Assembly (NCBI GenBank): GCA_036387315.1
Contig: DASVTY010000106.1
Span: forward strand, 1 to 39,259
Length of the DNA stretch: 39,259 bases
Direction: 5' to 3'
Origin: JALZCH01 sp036387315
GTDB taxonomy: Bacteria; Acidobacteriota; Blastocatellia; Pyrinomonadales; Pyrinomonadaceae
Part shown: piece after piece, positions 23,117-32,600 of the stretch
How the letters are laid out: each line of letters opens with the position of its first letter
Numbering within the stretch: the first letter of the stretch is position 1
Program-made: the position numbers and the translations under genes
The notes under the pieces: model-generated
Seen by the model: the letters and a program-made list of their open reading frames with translations, nothing else
What the model was told of the DNA's origin: nothing
Database searches by the model: none

Positions 23117-25114
23117 TTAATGTTGTGTGACAAGAAACACATCCCACGCCCAGCGTCCGGCTTGCGCGCCGCGCGCATCCCAAACTTTTGCTCGATACCT
23201 GAATTGATTACCGAACTCGTCCGTGCGTTTAGATTCACGATAACGCAATTCCAATTTAGCTATTCCCAAATCCGGCAAGCCGTGCAGCTCGCTTGCTTCA
23301 CTGATGCCGTTGTGATTTGTATCTTGCCACAAACGCAAATTGCTGAAAATCGCGTCCCGATTGTCAATCGCACCATCCGAATTACCGCCGCTGAAAGATT
23401 TGTCGTATTCAGCCAAAGCGAGAAAACCGTTCTTCTTCTCGCCTGCGGGCGGAGCAGGCTGCGGCGTGTAGTTGCCGAACAATTCTTTGCCGTCGTCAAT
23501 CAAACCGTTTCCGTTGCGGTCGAGCGCCAGCCAAACATCGTCGGAATCAGCACGAGTCCAGGCGATTTGTTTTTTCCCGCCGTTACCTATGATGTCAAAA
23601 CGAACTCCGCTTGCGACATCGGTCAGATTAAACCCATTACCCGCAATGTCTATCACAATTGGCGAAGAGCCTACGCATGGTCCGCCTTCTACAAGCACGC
23701 AGCATTCCTGGCACTTATCCCAGCGAAGACCGCCGCCATCGCACACTCCGGGAGGACCGTCGCAGGGCGTCGGCGAAGGCGTCGGTGTCGGGCTTGGCGG
23801 CGCACTGCAATCGGGGTCTTCATCATCCGTTAAACCATCGCAATCATCATCACGTGTATTCTGGCAAATACGCCCGGGTTCTTCGGGTCGTAGTTGACCT
23901 GTCTCAGGGTCTCTTAGTGGGATGAAAGCAGTTTCATCATCGCAGTCATTGCCGCCGCAGCTCGCCGCAATATATTCATCATCATCTTTGTCGCACTCGT
24001 CGTCACAATACTGTGTTTGTTTGCACGAATCATCGCGGCAGTTCGGCTTTTTATCGCAATCGTTATCCAAACCGTCGGAACATTCATACTCAAAGCCTGT
24101 CGCGCCCTCTTCGTGTCCGCTTGGAGTACATTCGTAGTCCACTTTAGATCCACAACCGATGAGATCCGTATCCCAAACCCAACCGCCGTTGCTGCATTGT
24201 ATTGGAGTATATTTCGGAGTTGAACAAAAAAATCCGGGATCAGTGCAATACCAAGCCTCTATCCAGACATTTATATACTGATTAGGGTGAGGAACGGGAC
24301 AACCGCCACTTTGATATGTTTTTAACTTTCTGCAATCTCCCGTACAACATCCTGAAGCGAGACTCGAAGAAAAATTGTTTTGAATAAGAGTTTGAAAATA
24401 ATCGGAAGGATATGTTTTTAGATGTGCGTTATCTGGAAGCCACCAAAATTCGGAAGATTTTTCTCCGCAAGAAGGCTGTCCTCGCGGAGGTTTTAAGAAA
24501 CCGGATAACAGGTTGTTTTGTTTTTCGTTATCAGGTTTTCGAGGTTTATTTTGAAAATCTTTTTCAGGATAAGGAAGTGCGCTTAACGTATGATAACCGG
24601 TTCCATCACCATAGCTAAGGTTGCTAAACCAAAGATTAAATTTCTTCGGTTTCGTGAAATTATACCTTTCTAACATTTTGCCGAACCCTTTGACCTGATT
24701 TTCGGGAACTTTTAGAACTATACTTTCGCCTTTTTTGAGTGAAGGATCATCCTCTTTTGCTAGTTTGTCCCAATCTTCAAATTCCAATCTTCCAAATCTC
24801 ATATGTTCAGCGAAGTTTAAACCTCCGGTTTTCTCTACATCAGCAACTTCAAGAAAGAAATCTATATAATAGATGGGCTTATCGCTTTCATTGGTTATTT
24901 TCAATCTTAATTCGCGTAATATATCTTCTTTGTCAGCGTTTTCTATTTCTATTTTTAGCGGAAGATGCTTGGGGATTTTGTTGACTAGCTTAACAGGCTC
25001 ATCATTATTTTGCCCTAATACATAAGCGACCTGTAAAAAGATAAGAAAAACAGAAAAGGCAGGAAACCTAAAAGAACAAAAACGTGGAAAACGGCGGTGA
25101 CAAAATGTTTTCAT
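23117..25114 (-). CDS. large secreted protein: unknown N-terminal domain, MopE-like Cys/Asp motifs, C-terminal Ca-binding domain
   Basis: 665 residues from the ATG at 25114, which has GGGAG at good spacing; the TTG at 25129 is less likely. A signal peptide ends near residue 35. Residues about 40-195 form a beta-rich domain nearly repeated in the next gene (PKHLPLKIEIENADKEDILRELRLKITNE). A cysteine-rich middle follows, with ECSDGLDNDCD and NTRDDDCDGLTDDEDPDC, the MopE/PF11617-type putative metal-binding motifs, and a Pro/Thr linker. The C-terminal about 200 residues have DIAGNGFNLTD, LALDRNGNGLIDDGKELFGN and DTNHNGISEASEL, calcium-loop motifs found in large exported proteins of this phylum. 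Function unknown; location is outside the cell or on its surface. It follows its paralog in tandem. Confidence 0.8.
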   Translation of the reverse strand: MKTFCHRRFPRFCSFRFPAFSVFLIFLQVAYVLGQNNDEPVKLVNKIPKHLPLKIEIENADKEDILRELRLKITNESDKPIYYIDFFLEVADVEKTGGLNFAEHMRFGRLEFEDWDKLAKEDDPSLKKGESIVLKVPENQVKGFGKMLERYNFTKPKKFNLWFSNLSYGDGTGYHTLSALPYPEKDFQNKPRKPDNEKQNNLLSGFLKPPRGQPSCGEKSSEFWWLPDNAHLKTYPSDYFQTLIQNNFSSSLASGCCTGDCRKLKTYQSGGCPVPHPNQYINVWIEAWYCTDPGFFCSTPKYTPIQCSNGGWVWDTDLIGCGSKVDYECTPSGHEEGATGFEYECSDGLDNDCDKKPNCRDDSCKQTQYCDDECDKDDDEYIAASCGGNDCDDETAFIPLRDPETGQLRPEEPGRICQNTRDDDCDGLTDDEDPDCSAPPSPTPTPSPTPCDGPPGVCDGGGLRWDKCQECCVLVEGGPCVGSSPIVIDIAGNGFNLTDVASGVRFDIIGNGGKKQIAWTRADSDDVWLALDRNGNGLIDDGKELFGNYTPQPAPPAGEKKNGFLALAEYDKSFSGGNSDGAIDNRDAIFSNLRLWQDTNHNGISEASELHGLPDLGIAKLELRYRESKRTDEFGNQFRYRAKVWDARGAQAGRWAWDVFLVTQH

Positions 25115-25156
25115 ATCTCTCTCCCACAAAAGACATTTAAATTGAAAAGCGGAGTG

Positions 25157-25185
25157 ATGTTATCATCTTAATAATACAACTTCAA
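25157..25185 (-). promoter_or_regulatory. promoter of the MopE-like gene
   Basis: TTGAAG (25180-25185), a 17-base spacer and TAACAT (25157-25162) on the minus strand, about 43 bases before the ATG. It suggests that the gene is transcribed apart from its upstream paralog. Confidence 0.45.
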
Positions 25186-25228
25186 CTTTTTTATTTTCTT
25201 ACAAAAGAAATGCAAGATTTTTTCGCAT

Positions 25229-25807
25229 CTAATTATTTTTAGATTTTACAGGCGAGCCATCCGATCCTTTTTCAGGATAAGGAAGTGCGCCTGTCGTATG
25301 ATAGCCTGTTCCATCTCCATAATTTAGATCGCCAAAGATTAGTCTAAATTTTTTCGGTTTTAAAAAGCCATATCTTTCCGGCATACTATTGAAAAGTTTC
25401 ACTTGACTCTCAAGAACTTTTAGAATTGTGCTTTCGCCATTCTTAAGCGGAACATCTTTTTCGTTTGCAAGCTCGTCCCAATCACCAAGTTTTTGCCTCC
25501 CAAACCATAAATTTACGGCGACGTTTAATCCTCCTGTTTTTTCAACATCAGCGACTTCAATGAAAAATCTGAGGTAATAAACAGGTTTCTCGCCTTCATT
25601 TGTTACTTTTATTCTTAACTCGCCTAACAAATCTTCTTTATCGGCATTTTCTATTTCTATTTTAAGCGGCAGATGTTTCGGAAGCTCATTGATAAGCTTA
25701 ACAGGCTCATCCTGAGCCACAACTTTTATGCCTGCACAAAAACATAGAAAAATAATTGCAAGCAACATCGAGAAGAAATGATAAGCGGAAGTTTTTTGGT
25801 TGGACAT
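25229..25807 (-). CDS. secreted paralog of the N-terminal domain of the neighbouring MopE-like protein
   Basis: 192 residues. A signal peptide (about 10-31, cleaved near VVAQ) is followed by a single domain that aligns over its whole length with residues about 40-200 of the downstream protein. Shared stretches include PKHLPLKIEIENADKED, VADVEKTGGLN, YGDGTGYHT and ALPYPEK. It lacks the Cys-rich and calcium-binding parts. The domain is beta-rich (ITNEGEKPVYYLRFFIEVADV) like an immunoglobulin-type fold, but I do not recognise the family. Ribosome site AGGGAA precedes the ATG and a strong promoter lies upstream. It probably arose by partial tandem duplication. Confidence 0.8.
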   Translation of the reverse strand: MSNQKTSAYHFFSMLLAIIFLCFCAGIKVVAQDEPVKLINELPKHLPLKIEIENADKEDLLGELRIKVTNEGEKPVYYLRFFIEVADVEKTGGLNVAVNLWFGRQKLGDWDELANEKDVPLKNGESTILKVLESQVKLFNSMPERYGFLKPKKFRLIFGDLNYGDGTGYHTTGALPYPEKGSDGSPVKSKNN

Positions 25808-25899
25808 CTGATTTCCCTTTCCAACTTTGGGTGTAATTTAGAAAAAGTAACAGTTAAAACAACGGAAATTAATAACTGTTTCTCGTTGGAAATGCCAAG

Positions 25900-25928
25900 A
25901 TAATATGCCTTAAACCACTTAAAGTCAA
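25900..25928 (-). promoter_or_regulatory. strong promoter of the 192-residue secreted protein
   Basis: TTGACT (25923-25928), a 17-base spacer and TATTAT (25900-25905) on the minus strand, giving a leader of about 85 bases. It lies back to back with the helicase promoter. Confidence 0.7.
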
Positions 25929-26004
25929 CAATTTTCTTGTTTATGAATTTGAAAAAGCAGGCATAAAACACAAAGTATTTCGATTTTCGGCAAAACCCGC
26001 GAAT

Positions 26005-26033
26005 TTGCTTTAATGAATGGTGAAGATTATATG
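26005..26033 (+). promoter_or_regulatory. promoter of the helicase gene
   Basis: TTGCTT (26005-26010), a 17-base spacer and TATATG (26028-26033). A TATAAT also occurs at 26058-26063, but it is only 4 bases before the ATG and has no -35 partner. Confidence 0.45.
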
Positions 26034-26067
26034 CGAATGATTTATCATAAACGCAGCTATAATTAAG

Positions 26068-28053
26068 ATGGAAAAAATTTTCGGGCGCGACGGTCTCATC
26101 GCCAAAAATCACATGGAATACGAATATCGCGAAGGTCAAATCAAAATGGCGGAAGCCGTTTTGCGCGCCTTTGAAGAACGCCGTCACCTGATCGTCGAAG
26201 CAGGCACGGGAACGGGCAAAACTCTCGCCTATTTAGTTCCGGCAATCGCCTTTGCGCTCGCCGAAAAAAAGCGCGTCATCATCTCGACCGGAACGAAAAA
26301 TCTGCAAGAGCAGTTGATGGAAAAAGACATTCCGTTTTTGCAGAAAATTCTTCCGAAAAAATTCACCGCCGCGTATATGAAAGGACGCGCCAACTACGTC
26401 TGCCTGCAAAAAACGAAAAAGGCTGAATTCACGCCGATTCTTTCGGGTTTGGACGACGTTGATTATTTTGAAGCCGTCAGCCATTGGTCGCGTCAATCAA
26501 ACATCGGCGACCGCGCCGAGCTTGTGGATTTACCCGAAAATCTCTCGTTCTGGCGTTATATTGACGCGCGTTCGGAAACTTGTCTGGGGCAAAAATGCCC
26601 CGAATTCGAGCCGTGTTTTATCACCCGAATGCGCCAGCGAGCCTGCGATGCCGATATTGTCATTGTCAATCATCATCTTTTCTTCGCGGATTTGGCTTTG
26701 CGAGGCGATTCAAACTTCGGGCGCGTGCTGCCCGATTACGCCGCAGTCGTTTTCGACGAGGCGCATTTAATCGAAGACATCGCCGCCGATTATTTCGGCG
26801 CTCAGGTTTCAAATTATCAAATTGACGAATTAATCAGAGATGTCGGAAATCTCGCGTTTTCCGATGTCGAAACAAATCGCGATCTGGTCAAAATTTCGGG
26901 CAAAATCACGGGTTTTGCCGACCGCTTTTTCGCAGGTTTCCGTCGCGGCAGAGACGAAGACGGACGTTTTCCGATTGCGCCCGACACTTTTAAACAAACG
27001 CGCGGCGCGGAAATTCTGGTCACCGCGCAGGGCGAAGCGTTTGTCGCTTTGGATAAAGCTCTCGAAAGATTGGAAACCGCTTTGGACGCGATCAAAGACG
27101 CGCCCGCCGAAGTCGAAAGTCTGGTCAGACGCGCCAGACAAATTCGTTTCGATTTGGATTTTATTTGTTCGGGCGACGACGCGAAATTCGTTTACTGGCA
27201 GGAACGGCGCGGGCGCGGCACTTTCCTGCGCGCTTCGCCGATTGACGTTTCCGGTCTGCTGCAAGACAAGCTTTTCGAGAAAACCGAAGCCGCCGTTTTA
27301 ACGAGCGCGACGCTTTCGACCGCCGGGAGCTTTAATTTCATCAAAGAACGGCTCGGACTCGAAGCCGAAAACACCGACGATTTAATCGCTCCTTCGTCGT
27401 TTGATTACGAAAAACAGGCGATTTTATATTTGCCGCCGCGAATGCCCGATCCGCGCTCGCCTGAATTTCTGCAAGTCGCGGCGGGCGAAATCATCAAAAT
27501 TCTGGAAATCTCGGACGGACGCGCTTTTGTTCTGGCGACGAGCAACGCTTCGATGAACGCGCTTTACGAACGCATCGCGCCGCGTGTTGATTTTCCCTGT
27601 TTCGTGCAAGGCACAATGTCGAAAGCCGGACTTTTGGAGAAATTCCGCACAACGGAAAACGCCGTTTTATTTGCAACTTCTTCGTTCTGGCAAGGCGTTG
27701 ACGTGCGCGGCGAGCAATTGTCGTGCGTGATTATTGACAAGCTGCCCTTTGCCGTCCCGACCGACCCGATTGTCGCCGCGCGCCAGCGATTTATTGATTC
27801 GACAGGCGGCTCCTCATTTTTTGAATATTCCGTGCCGCAAGCCGCGATTTCGCTCAAACAAGGTGTCGGGCGTTTGATTCGCAGCGCTTCGGACAAAGGC
27901 GTGATTGCGATTTTAGACCCGCGTTTAACGACGAAAGGTTACGGCAAAGTTTTCTTAAACAGCCTGCCGAGAATGCGAATCGCGCGAAACCTGGCGGAAG
28001 TCGAAGCAGTTTTCGGGACGAAACAGGAGGCGACAAATGTCACAAAATTTTGA
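26068..28053 (+). CDS. DinG/XPD-type ATP-dependent DNA helicase with Fe-S cluster motif
   Basis: 661 residues. Walker A GTGTGKT (46-52), four cysteines placed as in the XPD/DinG iron-sulphur domain (Cys112, Cys172, Cys177, Cys183), the DEAH box at 230-233 (FDEAHLIEDIA), VLTSATL (motif III region), and motif VI QGVGRLIRS are all present. The protein unwinds 5'-overhang DNA and probably acts in repair or R-loop removal. Its length (about 660) matches YoaA/DinG without the extra exonuclease domain of some Gram-positive DinG proteins. The small gene downstream overlaps its end by 17 bases. Naming between DinG and YoaA is left open. Confidence 0.93.
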   Translation: MEKIFGRDGLIAKNHMEYEYREGQIKMAEAVLRAFEERRHLIVEAGTGTGKTLAYLVPAIAFALAEKKRVIISTGTKNLQEQLMEKDIPFLQKILPKKFTAAYMKGRANYVCLQKTKKAEFTPILSGLDDVDYFEAVSHWSRQSNIGDRAELVDLPENLSFWRYIDARSETCLGQKCPEFEPCFITRMRQRACDADIVIVNHHLFFADLALRGDSNFGRVLPDYAAVVFDEAHLIEDIAADYFGAQVSNYQIDELIRDVGNLAFSDVETNRDLVKISGKITGFADRFFAGFRRGRDEDGRFPIAPDTFKQTRGAEILVTAQGEAFVALDKALERLETALDAIKDAPAEVESLVRRARQIRFDLDFICSGDDAKFVYWQERRGRGTFLRASPIDVSGLLQDKLFEKTEAAVLTSATLSTAGSFNFIKERLGLEAENTDDLIAPSSFDYEKQAILYLPPRMPDPRSPEFLQVAAGEIIKILEISDGRAFVLATSNASMNALYERIAPRVDFPCFVQGTMSKAGLLEKFRTTENAVLFATSSFWQGVDVRGEQLSCVIIDKLPFAVPTDPIVAARQRFIDSTGGSSFFEYSVPQAAISLKQGVGRLIRSASDKGVIAILDPRLTTKGYGKVFLNSLPRMRIARNLAEVEAVFGTKQEATNVTKF

Positions 28054-28399
28054 AGAAACGTTTAAACGATTAAGAGAAATTTTCAAACCGCTCGAAAAAG
28101 ATTTGGCGATCAAATTCGACGAGCCGGGGAAATATTATCTGCTCTCGAAAAAATTGAACGAAAAGAAACAGGAAATCTGGTTCGGCGGCGTGGAAATCAA
28201 AAAGAATTACGTCAGTTTTCACCTCGTTCCGCTTTACTTTTTCCCCGAATTGCTCGATGGCATTCCGCCTGAATTAAAAAAGCGTTTGACCGGAAAAGCG
28301 TGTTTCAATTTCAAGAGACCGGACGAAGCCGTTTTCGCCGATTTGGAAAATTTAACGAAAGCGAGTTTTGAGATGTTCAGGCAAAAAGAAATGATTTAA
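28037..28399 (+). CDS. small conserved-looking hypothetical protein
   Basis: 120 residues with a near-perfect ribosome site (AGGAGG, 8 bases upstream) inside the end of the helicase gene. Features: YVSFHLVPLYFFPELL and PPELKKRLTGKACFNFKRPDE. This resembles the core of DUF1801/YdhG-type proteins, where a strand is followed by Gly-Lys-x-Cys-x-x-Phe, but I am not certain of the family. No signal peptide or membrane helix; it is probably a soluble cytoplasmic protein. It is coupled to the helicase by overlap, but a functional link cannot be told. Confidence 0.7.
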   Translation: MSQNFEETFKRLREIFKPLEKDLAIKFDEPGKYYLLSKKLNEKKQEIWFGGVEIKKNYVSFHLVPLYFFPELLDGIPPELKKRLTGKACFNFKRPDEAVFADLENLTKASFEMFRQKEMI

Positions 28400-28445
28400 A
28401 TATTAGTGATTTGCTATTCTTAAAAACAAATTAAATGAGGTTTTT

Positions 28446-28847
28446 ATGAAGTTTAAAGTTTTGTGGCTATTTTCCGTTTTGTTTTTAACAATCTCGCTTG
28501 CTCAATCTGCCGCAGCACAGACTAACGACTCCAATGCTCAATCAACGGACAAAACCGAAAGAAAAGCCGAAGAGAAAGTTAAAGACAGACCGTTTAAAAT
28601 CATCAAAAATTCATTTCCGCGCAATATTGGAGGAAACTGCGAGCAAGGCATTCTTGTTCGATTAAGAGTGACTTTTCACAGTTCGGCAAAAGTGACCGAC
28701 GTTGAAGTTGCTTCAACTTCCGGCTGCGAGTATTTCGACCGCGCGTCTGTCGAGGCTGCGATGAAAATAAAATTTCAACCGGCGATTAAAAACGGCGAGG
28801 CGCAAACTACCGTAAAAGCTGTCCAATACACTTTTAGAAGGATATGA
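28446..28847 (+). CDS. secreted TonB C-terminal-domain protein
   Basis: 133 residues. A cleavable-looking signal peptide (about 1-25, ending in AAAQ) is followed by a short charged linker and a TonB_C-type domain: ILVRLRVTFHSSAKVTDVEVASTSGCEYFDRASVEAAMKIKFQPA, the usual core. Unlike a true TonB it has no retained membrane anchor or proline-rich spacer, so it would be free in the periplasm. Two cysteines could form a disulphide. The ATG has GAGG 5 bases upstream. It is 4 bases overlapped with the QueD-like gene, a probable chance operon partner. Confidence 0.8.
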   Translation: MKFKVLWLFSVLFLTISLAQSAAAQTNDSNAQSTDKTERKAEEKVKDRPFKIIKNSFPRNIGGNCEQGILVRLRVTFHSSAKVTDVEVASTSGCEYFDRASVEAAMKIKFQPAIKNGEAQTTVKAVQYTFRRI

Positions 28848-29227
28848 GCGGGATGTTTGAAGTGATGATTGAACGCAATTTTTCGAGCGCGCATCAGTTG
28901 CGCGGTTACAAGGGAAAATGCGAGAACCTTCACGGACACAATTATAAAATCGAGATTTACGCGCGCGGCGCGGAATTGAACAATATCGGTTTGCTCGTTG
29001 ATTTCGGCGATTTGAAACAGGCGGCGGATGAGATTGTCAAATATTTGGATCACAGAAATCTCAACGATTTGCCGCCGTTTGATGAAGAATTGAATCCGTC
29101 GGCGGAAAATCTCGCCCGCTACATCCTCGAATACGTTGCTTCGCGCATTAATGATGACCGCGTGCAGGTTTACAAAGTGCGCTGCTACGAAACACCGACC
29201 AGTGTCGCTACTTATCAAATCAATTAA
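28844..29227 (+). CDS. 6-pyruvoyltetrahydropterin synthase / QueD family enzyme
   Basis: 127 residues. Zinc ligands are His17 (SAHQL), His30 and His32 (ENLHGHNY); catalytic Cys26 precedes them in the usual C-x3-H-x-H pattern. LVDFGDLKQAADEIVKYLDHRNLND carries the Asp/His of the catalytic relay, and the C-terminal CYETPTS holds the pterin-binding Glu. Family members turn dihydroneopterin triphosphate into carboxytetrahydropterin (queuosine pathway) or into a pyruvoyl pterin. The first ATG overlaps the previous stop (ATGA); the ATG at 28853 has a better-spaced AAGG and gives a protein 3 residues shorter. No other queuosine gene is in the window, so QueD is likely but not proven. Confidence 0.9.
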   Translation: MSGMFEVMIERNFSSAHQLRGYKGKCENLHGHNYKIEIYARGAELNNIGLLVDFGDLKQAADEIVKYLDHRNLNDLPPFDEELNPSAENLARYILEYVASRINDDRVQVYKVRCYETPTSVATYQIN

Positions 29228-29267
29228 ACTCTAAATTGTTAAAAAACTCGCTTGTGACAAATTTCTC

Positions 29268-29296
29268 TTGAGTTAAGCGTCCGCCTGTGTTACAAT
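29268..29296 (+). promoter_or_regulatory. promoter of the second M36 gene
   Basis: TTGAGT (29268-29273), a 17-base spacer and TACAAT (29291-29296). It is 349 bases ahead of the start codon, so the transcript should have a long leader. Confidence 0.55.
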
Positions 29297-29644
29297 TTCT
29301 TCACTTAAACAAATCCCCCAAAATCCAGATACGACTAACTATTTGAGTCGCCGTTAATACGTTGCGCTATAGGTTTGTCTGCGATACGAATCGAGCAGTT
29401 ATCGGACTTAAGTTTTTCTCAAGTAATCCGCAAGCGTGCTTTGAGATGATGTTCGTATTGTTGCCGGAAGTGTTCTTAATTGCCGACCTGAAGAGCGTTT
29501 ATCGCTGATTGTTTTTTGCATTTGGTAAATGCAGGCGAGAATTTATAAGCGTGGTTGGAATCAATAGTGACAATGATTTGGCGGCTCGACGTAAAGCCGA
29601 TTTAATTTAAATAATAAACAGTTTTTGAGGAAAGAATAAAAAAG
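29297..29644 (+). other. about 340-base untranslated leader with hairpins
   Basis: No convincing gene. Possible stems are CGACT-N9-AGTCG (near 29332-29350), TGCATTT-GGT-AAATGCA (29517-29533) and CGGCT-N8-AGCCG shortly before the ribosome site TGAGGAAAG. I do not recognise a known riboswitch: the motifs for cobalamin, TPP, SAM and c-di-GMP classes were looked for and not found. Confidence 0.5.
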
Positions 29645-32600
29645 ATGAAAACCAGTTTTCCTTTGTTGTTTGATAAACGATGGCGCTCATTGCTCGTCGG
29701 GCTGCTCGTTCCCTGTTTGGTGGTTGTCGGTTTGAGCATTACCGGGATCACGAGAGCGGGCGAAAAAGGCGAGGTTAATTCGCAGAACAGCTTATCGCCG
29801 ATTGACGATCCGAATTTTCCTAAAGAATTCGACGTTCGCGCCTTTCACGGAACCCCGCGCGAAACTAATTTAATCGACACCCCGAACGCAACGGCGCTGC
29901 CGCAGCCGACGGCGGTTCAACTGCGCGCTCTTAAGCGTTTGGGAAACGTGTTGGGCTTGCTAAAACAGGTGAGTCTGGGTGACTTAGTGGTGGACACTGA
30001 CAAACTGCGGATCAGCTATAACGGTTTGACGGCGACGCCGCGACATATTTTCAACCGCAACGGTTACTTATCGCAGCCGAGCAATTTGCCGGCAGAAACG
30101 ATTGCGCTCAACTTTATTAGTCAAAACCGCGCGCTTTTCCGCTTTACCGAAAACGATTTGAACAGTTTTAAATTAATCAGCCGCGCAGTTTCCGACACCG
30201 GAACGACGACTCTGGTTTTCAATCAACAGATTAACGGGAAAACGGTTTACCGGGGCGATGTGATGGTGAACGTCGCCAAAAACGGACAAATCATCAATGT
30301 CGGCGGCGAAAGCTATCCGAATTTGACCGTCGCCAATTCGCCGACAATTTCGGCATCGCAAGCCGTTCAAAACGCGGCGGCTGCGCTTGGCGTCAATAAT
30401 TTTTCGCCGCAATCGCTCGGCAGCGCGCAGGTTTTAGTGACTTATGGGAATTTGACGCCGGAATACGTCGCGGGCGAAAAATTCAGCCGCGGCAGCTCCT
30501 TCGGCGACGATATTACCGTTTCGCAAGTGCTTTTCCCGATGGGCGCAACCGCTCGTCACGCTTACAAATTCACGCTCACAACGCCGCAATACAACGGTAT
30601 GGTGTGGCAGCATTTCGTTGACGCGCAGACCGGCACGATCTTGCGCCGCCATAGCCTGACGGCTTTTCAATCTTTCGGACCTCCGGGAGGCGGCAACGGC
30701 GTCGGGCGGCGCGGAACTTATCGTCCCGACGTGCAAAATATGGTCGAGGGTTTTAACAGCGCGGGAACGGCGCAGGGCAAAACCGTTGACACAGTGCCGG
30801 TGATGCTTTCCGGTTATTTGGGTTTCGGTCGTTCGACGCGCACCGGAACGAATGCGGGCAATTATGTTTACACCGCGCCGACTTATGCAGGTAACTCTGG
30901 AGTTTTAGCTCGTGATGCCGGACGCGGGTTCAGATACGGTCAGGCTGTCGGGCGCATCGAATTCGGGCTGCCGTGGAATAACAATACGCCGCGCCCGACT
31001 TTTACGCACGCCGAGCTGCCGGGACTTCTCGGACAAATCACACGCGGTTTTCCCGATGCCGCCAATCCGACGAGCGCGTCGCCTTTCGGCTGGTTTTATC
31101 TTCCAACCGACAATTCTCAGCCTAATTCCGAAATCACCACGTCGAATGCAAATCGCACGACTACTCGTGCATTCGGCTACACAATATCTGCGGAGGCTGA
31201 GACGCGCAACAAGGTCAATTCCGCTAATTCGCCCGCAGGCAACGGAACTCAGCCGTTTTCGGCTGACCTGACGACGCTTCCGGGTATCGTTGAATTGCCG
31301 GACGGACGCGATCTCGCTTCGGTTTATCAATCGAAATACACGGAAGGCAACAACGTTCTAACTTCCGACGACCGCGCTGATGACGAGGAAACAACGCAGG
31401 GTATCAAAGGCTATTCGCCCAACCGTCAATTTACAGCCGGATATTTTGATTATCACGCCGCTTACGAATACGGCACCGCGAACGCCGCCACAAATGCGAT
31501 TCCCGCGAGCGCTAACGCCGATGTTTACGGCGGAACGGTTTCGCTTTTCTACTTTAATAACGTTCTCCACGATTATTTGTACGAGATCGGCTTTACCGAG
31601 CAGTTCTGGAATTTCCAGATGGATAATTTCGGCAAAGGCGGCGCGGGCGGCGATTATGTGATCGCGCAGGCGCAAGACGCTTCCGGCACGGATAACGCCA
31701 ATTTTTCAACGCCCGAAGACGGCACACCGTCTAAAATGCAAATGTATCTTTTCACCGAAAGCACTTTCCGCCGTTCGGACGGATCGTTTGATTTCGACGT
31801 GGTCGCTCACGAGCTTTATCACGGCGTTTCAAATCGTTCTGCGGGCAAAGGCGGAACGGGCTGTCTCGGCATTACGCTGGTCGGCGAAGCGGGCGGAATG
31901 GGCGAAGGCTGGGGCGATTTTATCGCCGCTTCGATGACCGACGATGACGTTGCGGGCGATTTTGTGACCGGACAATTGGACATCGGAATCCGTCGCCTGC
32001 CGATGACGAATTACCGCTGGTCTTATGGCGCGGTTGATAATCGAACGTTCGACGTGCGCCGCACAAATCCGGCAATTGGAACCACACCCGATTTGCAGAA
32101 TCCAACGTCTCAAGCTAACCCGTTCGCGGTTCACTCCATTGGCGAACTGTGGTCTTCGACGCTCTGGGATATGCGCGAACTGCTGATTATGAAGCAGAAA
32201 GTGAACGGCGATTTTCCGGGCGTTTTCTTTGACGGAGATCGTCGTCTGGGCGGCGGCGCGACCTTTTATATCGGCGAGCGCCAGGTGACATCGAAAGACG
32301 CATTTCACCCGATTAATTATCGCCCGGAATTTAATTCGACTGTTCCGGCGACACTGCCGAACACGTTGCCGATTCCGAATATTCTGCCCGAACATTTTGT
32401 TCGTCCCGGTTTGATTGCGGCGGAAAACGCCGCCAACCCGAATCGCAACGGAGACTTGGCGACGGCTGTCGCCAATGCCGGACGACTCGCCGACCGGCTT
32501 GTCCTGCGCGGCTTACAGCTTGCTCCGTGCAATCCGTCGTTTGTCGAAATGCGAGACTCGATTCTGGCGGCTGACCGCGAAATTACGGGCGGCGAAAACC

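Noticed and set aside
29560..29610. GACGTAAAGCC, similar to part of the c-di-GMP-I riboswitch
   Set aside because: The conserved first half (GCACAGGGCAAAC) is missing, and the piece is simply a small stem of the leader.
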